Under the pieces are notes generated by a model. That model searched no databases and was not told the origin of the DNA. It saw only the letters and a program-made list of their open reading frames with translations. Source: CAZPAV01 sp964584755 (GTDB lineage Bacteria > Actinomycetota > Acidimicrobiia > Spongiisociales > UBA5794). Taken from it: 61,649 nt of DNA. Positions 1 to 9,733 of the stretch are shown piece by piece; position 1 is the stretch's first letter; each line of letters begins with the position of its first letter. The stretch spans positions 1 through 61,649 of the forward strand of contig CAZPAV010000012.1 in the NCBI GenBank assembly GCA_964584755.1. Reading direction: 5' to 3'. A program made the translations under genes and the position numbers.

Positions 1-588
1 AGGATCCTCTCTGTCTACGTGTAAACATCGGCAACTGTGTTGCATGTGCGTGTGGCATTCCAGGGGTGGTGCGCGTCCTGTGGGTTCGGGCGGGACGCTG
101 CGATCGAAGGATCATCGGCTGGGAGAGGGCTGTGAGTGGGATGTCGTCCATGGTGGTTCCGATCGTCATGGTCGTAGCCGTTCTCATGCTGCGGGTGGGA
201 CCGGCTCCGGCTGGAGGTCCAGGTTCGAGTGGTCGTCTCGGCCGGTCGTCGGGAACCCTTCCAGGGGCCCGTCGGGTCGATGAGACGCCTCGAGGTCTCC
301 GGCCGGGTTCCAACCGGTACTCCAAGCGTGCTCCACCACGCCAGCCGTTGGCGGTGAAGCCCACCCGGGGTCGTCGATGCGCGTTGGATGTCTCATATGC
401 GTCGAGGAGACACGCCGACCCTTTCACCACAGTTGCAGCAACCCTGTCACGAACCCTCCAACCCGTTGCAGAACACGGGTTTCCGGGCCTGCTGCTACCG
501 GCAGCCGCACCACGGTTCGCGGGCGATGAGCGTCGAGTTGGAGGGTTTCTGACACTCTGATGACAGGGTTCCGGCGGAGAATCCGACC
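1..588. other. Left end of window, no convincing gene
   Basis: No frame in this stretch resembles a known protein and none has a good ribosome binding site. It is probably element DNA upstream of the excisionase-like gene. Its visible structure is the nested inverted repeat at 440-570, listed separately. I see no copy of the tRNA-Arg 3' end here, so the far attachment site of the element, if it exists, lies outside the window. Confidence 0.4.
440..570. repeat. Nested inverted repeats upstream of xis-like gene
   Basis: AACCCTGTCA at 440-449 pairs with TGACAGGGTT at 561-570. Inside it AACCCTCCAAC at 452-462 pairs with GTTGGAGGGTT at 537-547, and a smaller pair ACCCGT/ACGGGT sits at 461-480. 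The symmetric array ends about 20 bp before the start of the HTH gene at 589, so an operator, an Xis/Int arm region or a transfer origin are all possible. The pairing is seen directly and the role is inference. Confidence 0.5.
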
Positions 589-780
589 ATGGAACCGCTC
601 GAGAAGCTGCTCACCGTCGAGGATCTCGCCGACTACCTCCGGGTCCCGGTCGCCACCATCTACGCCTGGCGCTACCACCGGCAGGGCCCACCGGGATTCC
701 GCGTCGGCCGGCATCTCCGCTACCGGCGGGCCGACGTCGAAGAGTGGATCAGCAACAAGGCCAAGACAGACATGGTTTGA
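589..780 (+). CDS. Excisionase-like HTH protein (MerR/HTH_17 family)
   Basis: This 63-residue protein is essentially one winged helix-turn-helix: LTVEDLADYLRVPVATIYAW (residues 8-27) followed by the basic, glycine-rich wing FRVGRHLRYRRADVEEWI. That is the usual layout of the excisionase/AlpA-type HTH_17 family found beside tyrosine integrases, where it bends DNA at the attachment site and favours excision. A GGAG lies about 10 nt before the ATG. The integrase follows 31 bp downstream on the same strand, so the two are probably one transcript. The family is clear; the excision role is inferred from context. Confidence 0.85.
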   Translation: MEPLEKLLTVEDLADYLRVPVATIYAWRYHRQGPPGFRVGRHLRYRRADVEEWISNKAKTDMV

Positions 781-811
781 TTGCCACAGGTGAACGAGGA
801 GGCGTCCGACC

Positions 812-1948
812 ATGGCACATATCCAACACCGGCCGGGGAGGCGGCGACCCTGGCAGGTCCGGTACCGTGATCCCTCGGGGCGGGAGCGTGCCAGGAGCTT
901 CCTCAGGAAGGCCGATGCCAGCCGGTTCGCCGTCACCGTCGAGGCGGACAGGATCCGAGGCGAGTGGACCGACCCTCGGCTCTCGAAGACCACCGTCGCC
1001 GAATGGTCCCAGCGGTGGCTCCGCACCAAGGCCCATCTCAAGCCCAAGACCCTGGCCGGCTACGAGTCCAATCTGCGTGCCCACGTCCTGCCTGTGTTCG
1101 GCAGCGACCAGCTCCGTCATGTCGATCGCATGGCCGTCGAGGAGTGGGTGGCCGACCTGCAAGCCTCCGGGTTGGGACCCTCGGGGGTGCGTCAGGCCCG
1201 GCAGGTGCTCAACAGCATGATGACGCTGGCGGTCGAGGCCGGCTATCTCGTCGTGAACCCGGTGGCCGGTGTGAAGGTCGCCCGCCAACCCGACCCGGAG
1301 ATGCTGTTCTTGTCCGCCGGGGAGGTGGAGCGTCTTGCCGCGGCGACCCGGAAGCCCTACGGAACACTGATGCATCTGCTCGCCTACGGAGGCCTCCGTT
1401 GGGGTGAGGCCGTCGCGGTCCGTCGCAGACGATGCGACCTGCTGCGATCCCGGATCGAAGTCGCCGAATCGCTCTCAGAGGCCCGAGGCAAGCTTCACTT
1501 CGGCGCCACCAAGACGTACCGCCGCCGGGTGGTGATCATCCCCGCGTTCCTCACCGAGCTGCTCGCAGAGCACCTCGCTCGAGAGGTGGACGACGACCCC
1601 GATGCGTTGGTCTTCACCTCGCCGCTGGGAAAGCCGCTGCGCAACTCCAACTTCCGACGTCAGGTCTGGTACCGGGCCGTCGCCGACGCCGGACTACCAG
1701 AGGAACTGCGCATTCACGACTTGCGACACACCTGCGCTGCGCTGCTCATCGCCGAGGGGGCACACCCCAAAGCGGTCCAGGCGCACCTGGGTCACTCGTC
1801 GATTTCGGTGACGATGGACCGCTACGGGCACCTGTTCCCCTCCGACATGGAGGCCCTCGCAGCGGCCCTCGACGAGGTACGCCGCGAAGCTCTCGCGAAC
1901 CAGATGCGAACCAACTGCGGACCAGACGTCGTCGAACTGAACGGCTAG
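812..1948 (+). CDS. Tyrosine-type site-specific integrase
   Basis: This 378-residue phage/ICE-type integrase has an N-terminal AP2-like arm-binding domain (residues 1-55, WQVRYRDPSGRERARSF), a SAM-like core-binding domain (about 60-160) and a catalytic domain. The catalytic residues are visible: Arg in GGLRWGE (about 194), Lys in ATKTYRR (about 232), His-x-x-Arg in HDLRHT (about 302), His in LGHSS (about 327) and the nucleophile Tyr in MDRYGHL (about 337). GAGGAGG precedes the ATG. The last 50 codons contain three 11-bp direct repeats, and this 3' part recurs at 4579 and 5814. The likely target is tRNA-Arg at 6025. The gene looks intact. Confidence 0.93.
   Translation: MAHIQHRPGRRRPWQVRYRDPSGRERARSFLRKADASRFAVTVEADRIRGEWTDPRLSKTTVAEWSQRWLRTKAHLKPKTLAGYESNLRAHVLPVFGSDQLRHVDRMAVEEWVADLQASGLGPSGVRQARQVLNSMMTLAVEAGYLVVNPVAGVKVARQPDPEMLFLSAGEVERLAAATRKPYGTLMHLLAYGGLRWGEAVAVRRRRCDLLRSRIEVAESLSEARGKLHFGATKTYRRRVVIIPAFLTELLAEHLAREVDDDPDALVFTSPLGKPLRNSNFRRQVWYRAVADAGLPEELRIHDLRHTCAALLIAEGAHPKAVQAHLGHSSISVTMDRYGHLFPSDMEALAAALDEVRREALANQMRTNCGPDVVELNG
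1895..1927 (+). repeat. Three 11-bp iterons inside the integrase gene (candidate arm sites)
   Basis: There are three tandem 11-bp units with core GCGRACCA, one per helical turn. They encode the C-terminal peptide QMRTNCGPDVV. The same array occurs at 4684-4716 and, in its cleanest form (GCGGACCAAAT twice, then GCGGACCAGAC), at 5934-5966 next to tRNA-Arg. Spacing and position fit arm-type binding sites of the integrase; binding itself is inference. Confidence 0.6.
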
Positions 1949-1952
1949 GCAA

Positions 1953-1975
1953 GATCCCTCGCGGCGCGAGGGATC
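1953..1975 (+). terminator. Hairpin after the integrase
   Basis: GATCCCTCGC and GCGAGGGATC form a perfect 10-bp stem with a GGC loop, 5 bp after the integrase stop. No T-run follows, so it may be a weak terminator or part of the attachment region. The same hairpin is at 4742-4764, and a hairpin of similar design stands at the same place in the third copy, beside tRNA-Arg. Confidence 0.5.
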
Positions 1976-2062
1976 GCCGGAAGCACAGAGCAAAGGTCCG
2001 CCGCGCGCTGACACCGATCACGTCCCGCGGTGTGGTGTAAGTCGGTGTGGCCCTCAGCGTTG

Positions 2063-2087
2063 TTCCCGCCGGGTTAGGCGGCGGGAA
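2063..2087. terminator. GC-rich hairpin
   Basis: TTCCCGCCG and CGGCGGGAA form a perfect 9-bp stem with a 7-nt loop, between the integrase region and the small gene at 2126 on the minus strand. It could terminate transcription from either side. There is no T-run. Confidence 0.35.
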
Positions 2088-2125
2088 GTTGGTGCTGGTG
2101 GCTGGTGTTCACCTCCTTGTCAGGG

Positions 2126-2254
2126 TCATTGTGGTCGATGTGGTCGCAGCTCCTGCAGGGCTCGTCGCATCAGCTCCCGAAACAACCCCCGAACCCGGTC
2201 ACCTCCGAATTCATCACCCAGCTCCGCCCAGCGGGCATCATGGACATCGGCCAT
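2126..2254 (-). CDS. Small protein, possibly a truncated transposase N-terminus
   Basis: The 42-residue frame starts at an ATG preceded by AGGAGA at good spacing and reads MADVHDARWAELGDEFGG then VRGLFRELMRRALQEL before a basic end. The helical stretch FRELMRRALQEL resembles the start of some IS256-type transposases, but no catalytic part remains and I cannot confirm the family. It may be the remnant of an insertion sequence or an unknown small protein of the element. Confidence 0.3.
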   Translation of the reverse strand: MADVHDARWAELGDEFGGDRVRGLFRELMRRALQELRPHRPQ

Positions 2255-2648
2255 CGTGCGTCTCCTGTCGAGTCCGCGGCTACGAACTCGCTGAGGGTCG
2301 CACGGTGGCCCTGCCGCGTCACGGACCCCGCCCCCATTTCCACCACTCCAAGGGACGCAAGCGATCGTTTCACAGGTTGATTCGTCGAACCCGCCCGTCG
2401 AGTTCCCCATCCCCGTCACCGCCAAGTCGTCCGCAACCGGCCACAAGTCGTCCTAGACCGGACATGGGGGCCGGCGATACGGTTGACGCATGAGGGCCGA
2501 ACGGATGCCATTCAACAGGACTGACACCCGCATCTACACAGCAAAGTCGCGAAAACAATCTCTGCAAGTCACGCGATGAACGCGCCTCTGCCGGACACAT
2601 ACACAGGTGAAGGGGCTGGCAACGGCTCCTGACGGAAGGAGGTACGTC

Positions 2649-3866
2649 ATGATTCGACGTGGTACGTCTGCGATCCTCTTGGTTGCGATCATGACACTCT
2701 TGTTGTCCATGAACGCGTACGCCACCGGGGGCGGCGAGCAGCCAGATGTCGCACCGGTGCAGCTCGGCGATGCCCCTGACCCGGCAGAGCTCGAGGATCT
2801 CGCCACGATCGCCGATCAGCAAGGGATATCGCTCGATCTCGCAGTTGAGCGTTACGGATGGCAGCAGTCTTTCGCGATGCTGGCCGCGTCTCTTCGTGAG
2901 GCCCACCCGTCGGAGTTCGCCGGGGCGAGAATCGAGGCAGATGGCAGTCCTTGGATCGCGTTTCGTGCGAGCGCCCCAGCCGAGGCGAGGCGGATGATCG
3001 CCGAAGCATCCGCCGCGATCTTCAAGGTTGGAACGTCCACGATCAAGATCGTTGAAGGGCGCGGTTTCGCCGAAGCGGAGCTGGACGCGCGGCTCACGGC
3101 TGCCCATTTCGCCGCGCTGCAGCAACGGGATCTCGTCGCGAACGCATCCTCAGGCTACGACATTGGGACCGGAGCAATCACCGTCGAGATCGAGCCCGTT
3201 GAGCCAACAGCGACTCAGGCGGAGAGAGACGCGCTCGTCGAATCCGTGGTCGCTCGCCGCCCCGAGGCATTCCAAGGGGTCACGGTCCGTGTTGTCGATT
3301 CGATTCTCGGGCAGGACACGTCTTCCATCTATGGCGGGAGCGCGCTCACGACGTGCACATCGGCGTTCGCAGCTTATCGTGCAGGTGTGCGCGGCATGCT
3401 GACTGCCGGGCACTGTCCCGACAGTCAGTCGGATGGCTCTGTGGAGCTGCACACCACCGCCTCCTACGACGGCTGGTGGGGTGATTTCCAATTCGCGTGG
3501 ACCGACGTATGGGAGTCGGACGACTCTTACTCAGGGTCGAGCACGACCTGGAAGACGGGCCGGCGTGATCTCAGCGGTACCGGCAGCGCGATCGAGGGAC
3601 AATGGCTCTGCCGGAATGGCAAGACATCGTTCAAGCATTGCGATCAGGTCTACGAACTCAACCACTGTCAGTGGAGCACATGCCATCTGACCCTGATGGA
3701 ACACAAGTACAACGAACCTGGTGACTCGGGAGGACCGTACTTCTACGGCCATACGGGTTATGGCGTGTTGAAAGGCTACAAGTGGTGGGGTTGGCACTAC
3801 CGTGACTCGTTCAGCCCGATCGAGTACCTCGACGATGCGATCAATGCTACGGTCGCGACGTACTGA
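2649..3866 (+). CDS. Secreted chymotrypsin-like serine protease (S1 family)
   Basis: This 405-residue precursor has a signal peptide (RRGTSAILLVAIMTLLLSM, cleavage after AYA), a propeptide-like region of about 190 residues and a C-terminal protease domain. The triad is visible: His in LTAGHC, a probable Asp in GWWGDFQFAWTD, and Ser in GDSGGP. Cysteines in CTSAF/GHC and CRNG/HCD probably form disulfides as in streptogrisin or alpha-lytic protease. An upstream in-frame ATG at 2607 exists, but 2649 has the strong site GGAAGGAGG and starts right at the signal peptide. The lipoprotein gene overlaps its stop, so the two are translationally coupled. It lies between near-identical repeats and looks like element cargo. 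Confidence 0.85.
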   Translation: MIRRGTSAILLVAIMTLLLSMNAYATGGGEQPDVAPVQLGDAPDPAELEDLATIADQQGISLDLAVERYGWQQSFAMLAASLREAHPSEFAGARIEADGSPWIAFRASAPAEARRMIAEASAAIFKVGTSTIKIVEGRGFAEAELDARLTAAHFAALQQRDLVANASSGYDIGTGAITVEIEPVEPTATQAERDALVESVVARRPEAFQGVTVRVVDSILGQDTSSIYGGSALTTCTSAFAAYRAGVRGMLTAGHCPDSQSDGSVELHTTASYDGWWGDFQFAWTDVWESDDSYSGSSTTWKTGRRDLSGTGSAIEGQWLCRNGKTSFKHCDQVYELNHCQWSTCHLTLMEHKYNEPGDSGGPYFYGHTGYGVLKGYKWWGWHYRDSFSPIEYLDDAINATVATY

Positions 3867-4306
3867 TGAGGGGACCGGTGGCGGTGTTCGGTCGGCGACG
3901 GGCCACGGCGGGGTTCCGGGTGGTTGCGCTGTTCGGGGTGGTGGTGCTGTTGGGCGGCTGTGGTTGCACCACCGTGGGTTGTGGGAATGATCTTCGGATC
4001 GATGCCGCGACGCTGGCAGCCTGGGTCGGTAGCGACTCGTTCGCCGTCGAGGTGTGTGTCGACGGCACGTGTGATGTTCCCCTGGAGGTCTCGGACGCCT
4101 CGGCCTCCGAGGGGTTCGGTTTTCCCCTGCCTGAGGGAGCCTCCGGAACCGTCGTCGTGGACGTCACGGTGCAGTCGGCCACGGCGGTGCGCCACGCGTC
4201 GGGGTCGGTCATGCTCCGGGAGTATCGACCCAATGGCCGGTTCTGTGCTCCGACGTGCTCGGGCGCGGACGTCGCCATCGACGACGACGTGGTGCGCAAC
4301 CGCTGA
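3866..4306 (+). CDS. Small lipoprotein of unknown function
   Basis: The 146-residue protein has a charged N-terminus, a hydrophobic segment and a lipobox (LLGGC, Cys about 33), so it should be a lipid-anchored exported protein. The mature part is short, acidic and contains several cysteines (CGCTTVGC, CVDGTC, CAPTC) that could form disulfides, with beta-rich spacing (GTVVVDVTV). Its ATG shares one base with the protease stop, so it is probably made together with the protease and may assist, inhibit or localise it. No family is recognised. Confidence 0.6.
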   Translation: MRGPVAVFGRRRATAGFRVVALFGVVVLLGGCGCTTVGCGNDLRIDAATLAAWVGSDSFAVEVCVDGTCDVPLEVSDASASEGFGFPLPEGASGTVVVDVTVQSATAVRHASGSVMLREYRPNGRFCAPTCSGADVAIDDDVVRNR

Positions 4307-4578
4307 GCGCTGCACACCGCGCGGAAGGGACGAGGGCCGCCGGCGGCGTTCCCCTTCATCGGCGGATGAGCCGGCGCCGACGGGGTCGTCGCGCCATTGG
4401 TGCGTTCCCCGATCGCACAGCGCGCACCGAGGACGCGCGTTCGTGAAGAAGGGAGCCAACCGACCTGAACGTGCCGCGAGCCGCCCCGCTGCCTCGCAAG
4501 GCTGTCCTGTCTCGTCACGCGACCGGCAGACCAGTCGCACCGCCCGGGCCTGCTATTCAGGCGAGTGCCCCGTATCTC

Positions 4579-4737
4579 GGTCACTCGTCGATTTCGGTGA
4601 CGATGGACCGCTACGGGCACCTGTTCCCCTCCGACATGGAGGCCCTCGCAGCGGCCCTCGACGAGGTACGCCGCGAAGCTCTCGCGAACCAGATGCGAAC
4701 CAACTGCGGACCAGACGTCGTCGAACTGAACGGCTAG
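4579..4737 (+). pseudogene. Truncated integrase C-terminus (second copy)
   Basis: The frame encodes only the last 53 residues of the integrase, LGHSSISVTMDRYGHL to the same terminal peptide, with the His and Tyr residues but no Arg or HxxR. Upstream sequence is unrelated. The nucleotide match to 1790-2016 is almost perfect and runs past the stop through the hairpin, so this is a recent duplication or a leftover attachment arm, not a functional recombinase. Confidence 0.85.
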
Positions 4738-4804
4738 GCAAGATCCCTCGCGGCGCGAGGGATCGCGGAAGCACAGAGCAAAGGTCCGCCGCGCGCCGAC
4801 ACCG
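4579..4804 (+). repeat. Direct repeat copy 2 with iterons and hairpin
   Basis: This is the second copy of the 227-bp repeat (226 bp here). It includes iterons at 4684-4694, 4695-4705 and 4706-4716 and the hairpin at 4742-4764. With copy 1 it brackets 2.56 kb that holds the protease-lipoprotein pair, in direct orientation, so recombination between copies would delete that cargo as a circle. Confidence 0.9.
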
Positions 4805-4907
4805 CTGTGCTCGGGGTTCCGGTCATCTTCCACCGAGGTCGATGCCGTGGTGGTCCGTGCGGTTTCGGGCCCGGAGTCATCGGGTCGTCCGGATACCCAG
4901 CTGCCGC

Positions 4908-5204
4908 TCAGGGCCACAGCCCCAGGTGGAGGCGGCCGACGACGGTCCCGCTGCGGTCCGTGAACACGCAGACGAACCCGGGCGGGTCGAAGGACCAAGT
5001 AACGCCGATCTGATCGGCTGCGATGAGGGCTGGGGGCCGGTCGGGAGGATCAGCTCCACAGACGGTGAGCGCCCGATCCGTGCCGGCCACCTTGTAGATG
5101 CCCGCCCCTACGACGAGACCCGCCAGGACGAGTAGCACTGCGATCACGACGAGCGCTCGGAGCTGCACCAGGAGCCCCTCACCTCGCGGCCCGTCACCGC
5201 CCAC
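4908..5204 (-). CDS. Small single-pass membrane protein
   Basis: This 98-residue protein has a hydrophobic segment LVVIAVLLVLAGLVVGAGI near its N-terminus and an extracytoplasmic part ending PGFVCVFTDRSGTVVGRLHL plus GLWP. The GTG at 5204 is preceded by AGGAGG at 10 nt; a second GTG at 5168 with AGGTGAGG is the alternative. It follows the 57-residue gene by 20 bp and is probably in the same transcript. Its last 30 residues resemble a decayed frame near 35.8 kb. Function unknown. Confidence 0.5.
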   Translation of the reverse strand: MGGDGPRGEGLLVQLRALVVIAVLLVLAGLVVGAGIYKVAGTDRALTVCGADPPDRPPALIAADQIGVTWSFDPPGFVCVFTDRSGTVVGRLHLGLWP

Positions 5205-5224
5205 GCGCTGGCGACCTCCTACGT

Positions 5225-5398
5225 TCAATAGTGGGTCCAGTATGTCAGGCCAGGGGCAGAGTGGTTCCACGCCGGCAGCAGCGGTTCGGTGGCGCTCGCT
5301 TCGACGCGCCATCCTCCGGTGGGACCGATCCAACCGTCGTGGTGACCGAGGATCACGACCAGGGCGATGGTGACAGTCGATGCACGATGCCGCATCAT
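5225..5398 (-). CDS. Small exported protein
   Basis: The frame of 57 residues starts at tandem ATGs behind a strong AGGGAGGTGAG site and reads RHRASTVTIALVVILG, a short signal-like segment, then a Trp- and His-containing tail ending YWTHY. It is the first gene of a two-gene minus-strand unit with the membrane protein at 4908-5204. No family recognised. The ribosome site is the main support. Confidence 0.45.
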   Translation of the reverse strand: MMRHRASTVTIALVVILGHHDGWIGPTGGWRVEASATEPLLPAWNHSAPGLTYWTHY

Positions 5399-5813
5399 TC
5401 TCACCTCCCTACTGTCGGGTCCAGGCCGGGTGGCGGCCCCTCCACCTCTGTAAGTGTCCGGCAGGAGCTGTTCGTCGCGGAGAGATTTCGCCTTTTCTTC
5501 GCGTTCTGGGCCGGCGGTTGGTGGTTGGGCCCCGTCGCCTCGGCTGATGGGGGATGAGGGGGATGAGCACGATGCGAACCCGGCGGACCCGCCACGTCCC
5601 GTGAGCTCGGTGCAGGACGACGCTCTCTGAGCTTTGTGGAGAAGCGCGGGTCTTACCTGTGTCTGCCGCGGTTCGTCGATCTGACCTGGAACTCGGCGGC
5701 ATCGTCGAGGCACATCGATCCGAGATGGTCCCAGGTAGCTTCCGACAGGTGGCCCGCCTCAGGCTGGCTGTGACCACCTCGCCCCCGGCCCTCGCACACC
5801 ACCACCGTGACCC
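5399..5813. other. No gene recognised
   Basis: This 415-bp stretch separates the small membrane genes from the third integrase remnant. Frames are open by GC bias but none looks like a protein. The promoter for the minus-strand small genes must lie here. I see no insertion sequence. Confidence 0.35.
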
Positions 5814-5987
5814 AACCCCAAGACGGTCCAGGTGCAGCCCGGTCACTCGTCGATTTCGGTGACGATGAACCGCTACGGACACCTCTTCCCCTCCGACATG
5901 GCGGCCCGCGACGACGTACACAGTGAAGCTCTCGCGGACCAAATGCGGACCAAATGCGGACCAGACGTCATCGAGCCGACCGGCTAA
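5814..5987 (+). pseudogene. Decayed integrase C-terminus (third copy) at tRNA-Arg
   Basis: An open frame reads PKTVQVQPGHSSISVTMNRY and continues to a TAA, matching the integrase C-terminus with substitutions and a deletion of about seven codons (the ALAAALDE segment is lost). The 11-bp iterons at 5934-5944, 5945-5955 and 5956-5966 are better conserved than the protein. The fragment ends 37 bp from the 3' end of tRNA-Arg, where an attachment arm would be expected after integration. It is older than the copy at 4579. Confidence 0.8.
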
Positions 5988-5991
5988 TAGG

Positions 5992-6020
5992 CGAAATCCC
6001 TTGCAGGGCAAGGGATTTCG
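5992..6020 (-). terminator. Hairpin terminator of tRNA-Arg
   Basis: CGAAATCCCTTGC and GCAAGGGATTTCG form a 13-bp perfect stem with a 3-nt loop, starting 5 nt after the mature tRNA 3' end on the minus strand. The stem core GAAANCCCTTGC is shared with the hairpin after tRNA-Ile at 29231-29257. Confidence 0.7.
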
Positions 6021-6024
6021 GCGG

Positions 6025-6099
<75 letters not shown>

Positions 6100-6159
6100 A
6101 GGGGGTCAATAAGGTAGTCGCCGAGCAGCGCTACGGAAAGCCGCCCCGAGGAGGCCACC

Positions 6160-7827
6160 GTGCCAGACGACATCCGCTCCCTCGCCGAGGAGTACTTCGA
6201 ATACGTGTCCGCCGCCGAGCCGACCGAGGCCCACATGCGGGGCGACTACCGGTTCGCCGACCGCTTCGAGGACCTCTCCCGAGAGGCGGAGGACGCCGAC
6301 GTCGCCGCCCGTCGCGAGTTCGCCTCCCGTGCCCGAGCCATCGACCCCGCCACCCTCGCTCCGCAGGACGCGCTCACTCGAGAAGTACTCCTCTACGTCA
6401 CCGAGACCTCCGCCGACGTGACCGAGGCCCACCTCGCCGAGTTCGCCGTCGATCCCATCTTCGGACTCCAGGCCCTCCTGCCGGTCCTCGTCCCCCAGCT
6501 CTCTGTACCGACCCCCGCGGTCGCCGCCGCGATGACCGACAAGTTCCGGGGCTTCGCCCGCGCCTACGACCAACTCGCCGAGCGCCTGCGAGAGGGTGTC
6601 GCCCGGGGCCGGGTCCCCGCCGAGTTCGCCGTCACGAAGGTGGTGGCGCAGCTCGACCGACTCCTCGCACTCCCCCTCGAGAGCGAGCCGCTCCTCCGCA
6701 TCCAGACCCCCGAACGGTTCTCGGACAGCGACGCCGCGACGTGGAAAGAGCAGCTCGCCACCGTCGTTCGCGAGGAGATCCGCCCGGCGATGCGCCGTTA
6801 CCGGGACGTCGTTCGTGACGAGGTCGGGCCCACCGCCCGCCCCGACGAACACGCCGGTCTCACCTGGCTCCCGGACGGCGACGTCGCGTACGCCCGGACC
6901 GTCCACAAGGCGACGACCCTCTCCCTCGACCCCGCGGAGATCCACGAGATCGGGCTCCGCGAAGTCGAGCGGCTCGCCGCCGAGTACCGGGAGCTCGGGC
7001 CGGCCGTCCTCGGAACCTCCGACCTCGAAGAGATCTTCCACCGCTTCCGGGAAGACCCCGCGCTCCACCACACCACTGGAGACGGTGTCGTTGCCGCCGC
7101 CGAGGCGGCGTTCGCCAAGGCGAGGGCCGCCATGGACGCCTGGTTCGGCCGGCTCCCCGCAGCCGACTGCGTCGTACGCCCGACCACCTCCGGAGCGGTC
7201 GCGTACTACTTCCCACCTGCCGAGGACGGCACCCGTCCCGGCACCTTCTTCATGAACGTCGCCGATCCCACCTCCTGGGGTACCTACGAGATCGAGGCCA
7301 CCGCGTTCCACGAAGGCATCCCCGGACATCACCTCCAGATCGCCATCGCCCAGGAGCTCGGCAACGCCATCCCGGCGTTCCGCCGCCACAACTACATCCC
7401 GGCATACGCCGAGGGATGGGGGCTGTACACGGAACGACTCGCCGACGAGATGGGGCTCTACTCCTCGCCGCTGGATCGCATGGGCATGCTGGCCGCCGAC
7501 TCGACACGCGCCTGTCGCCTCGTGGTCGACACCGGAATCCACGCCCTGGGCTGGAGCCGGGAGCGGGCCATCGCCTACATGGCCGAACACTCCCCCGCTA
7601 CACTCCACGCCGTGGAGGAGGAGATCGACCGCTACATCGGGTATCCCGGCCAGGCGCTCTCCTACATGATCGGACGCCTCGAGATCGAGCGGATCCGCCG
7701 GAACGCCGAGACCCGGCTCGGCGACCGCTTCGACATTCGCACCTTCCACGACGTCCTGCTCGGCTCCGCCGACGTGCCCCTCGAGACCCTCGAACGCCTC
7801 GTCGACACCTGGGTCGCCACGGGCTGA
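6160..7827 (+). CDS. DUF885 family protein (putative metallohydrolase), copy 1
   Basis: This 555-residue DUF885 protein is almost entirely helical. The family signature AFHEGIPGHHLQIAIAQEL (about residues 382-400) resembles a metalloprotease zinc site, and the downstream motif AEGWGLYTERLADEMGLY fits the second half of the active site. It has no signal peptide, so it is probably cytoplasmic; substrates of the family are poorly known, with peptidase activity suspected. The GTG start follows GAGGAGG. It is divergent from tRNA-Arg with 60 bp between, and is followed after 3 bp by a paralogue. Confidence 0.85.
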   Translation: MPDDIRSLAEEYFEYVSAAEPTEAHMRGDYRFADRFEDLSREAEDADVAARREFASRARAIDPATLAPQDALTREVLLYVTETSADVTEAHLAEFAVDPIFGLQALLPVLVPQLSVPTPAVAAAMTDKFRGFARAYDQLAERLREGVARGRVPAEFAVTKVVAQLDRLLALPLESEPLLRIQTPERFSDSDAATWKEQLATVVREEIRPAMRRYRDVVRDEVGPTARPDEHAGLTWLPDGDVAYARTVHKATTLSLDPAEIHEIGLREVERLAAEYRELGPAVLGTSDLEEIFHRFREDPALHHTTGDGVVAAAEAAFAKARAAMDAWFGRLPAADCVVRPTTSGAVAYYFPPAEDGTRPGTFFMNVADPTSWGTYEIEATAFHEGIPGHHLQIAIAQELGNAIPAFRRHNYIPAYAEGWGLYTERLADEMGLYSSPLDRMGMLAADSTRACRLVVDTGIHALGWSRERAIAYMAEHSPATLHAVEEEIDRYIGYPGQALSYMIGRLEIERIRRNAETRLGDRFDIRTFHDVLLGSADVPLETLERLVDTWVATG

Positions 7828-7830
7828 GCG

Positions 7831-9647
<1,817 letters not shown>

Positions 9648-9733
9648 GAGGACCCGGAGGGTACCAGGCGCGAGGTCCTCCCCCCTCGGGTTTCCCCCGG
9701 CCATCCCCCCGGCAGACTCCCCCTCCCCTCCCG

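Larger units (their letters stand above)
1790..2016 (+). repeat. Direct repeat copy 1: integrase 3' end plus hairpin
   Basis: This 227-bp block covers the last 53 codons of the integrase, its stop, the hairpin at 1953-1975 and 41 bp beyond. It recurs at 4579-4804 with only about two differences (one base missing in the run after the hairpin and one T/C change), and more distantly at 5814-6020. It carries three 11-bp iterons at 1895-1905, 1906-1916 and 1917-1927 (GCGAACCAGAT, GCGAACCAACT, GCGGACCAGAC). Confidence 0.9.

Noticed and set aside
2047..2493. Plus-strand open frame after the integrase
   Set aside because: It runs through a hairpin and lacks motifs and a ribosome binding site.
4471..4578. 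N-terminal extension of the truncated integrase at 4579
   Set aside because: The open frame upstream has no similarity to integrase and no ribosome site; homology begins at 4579.
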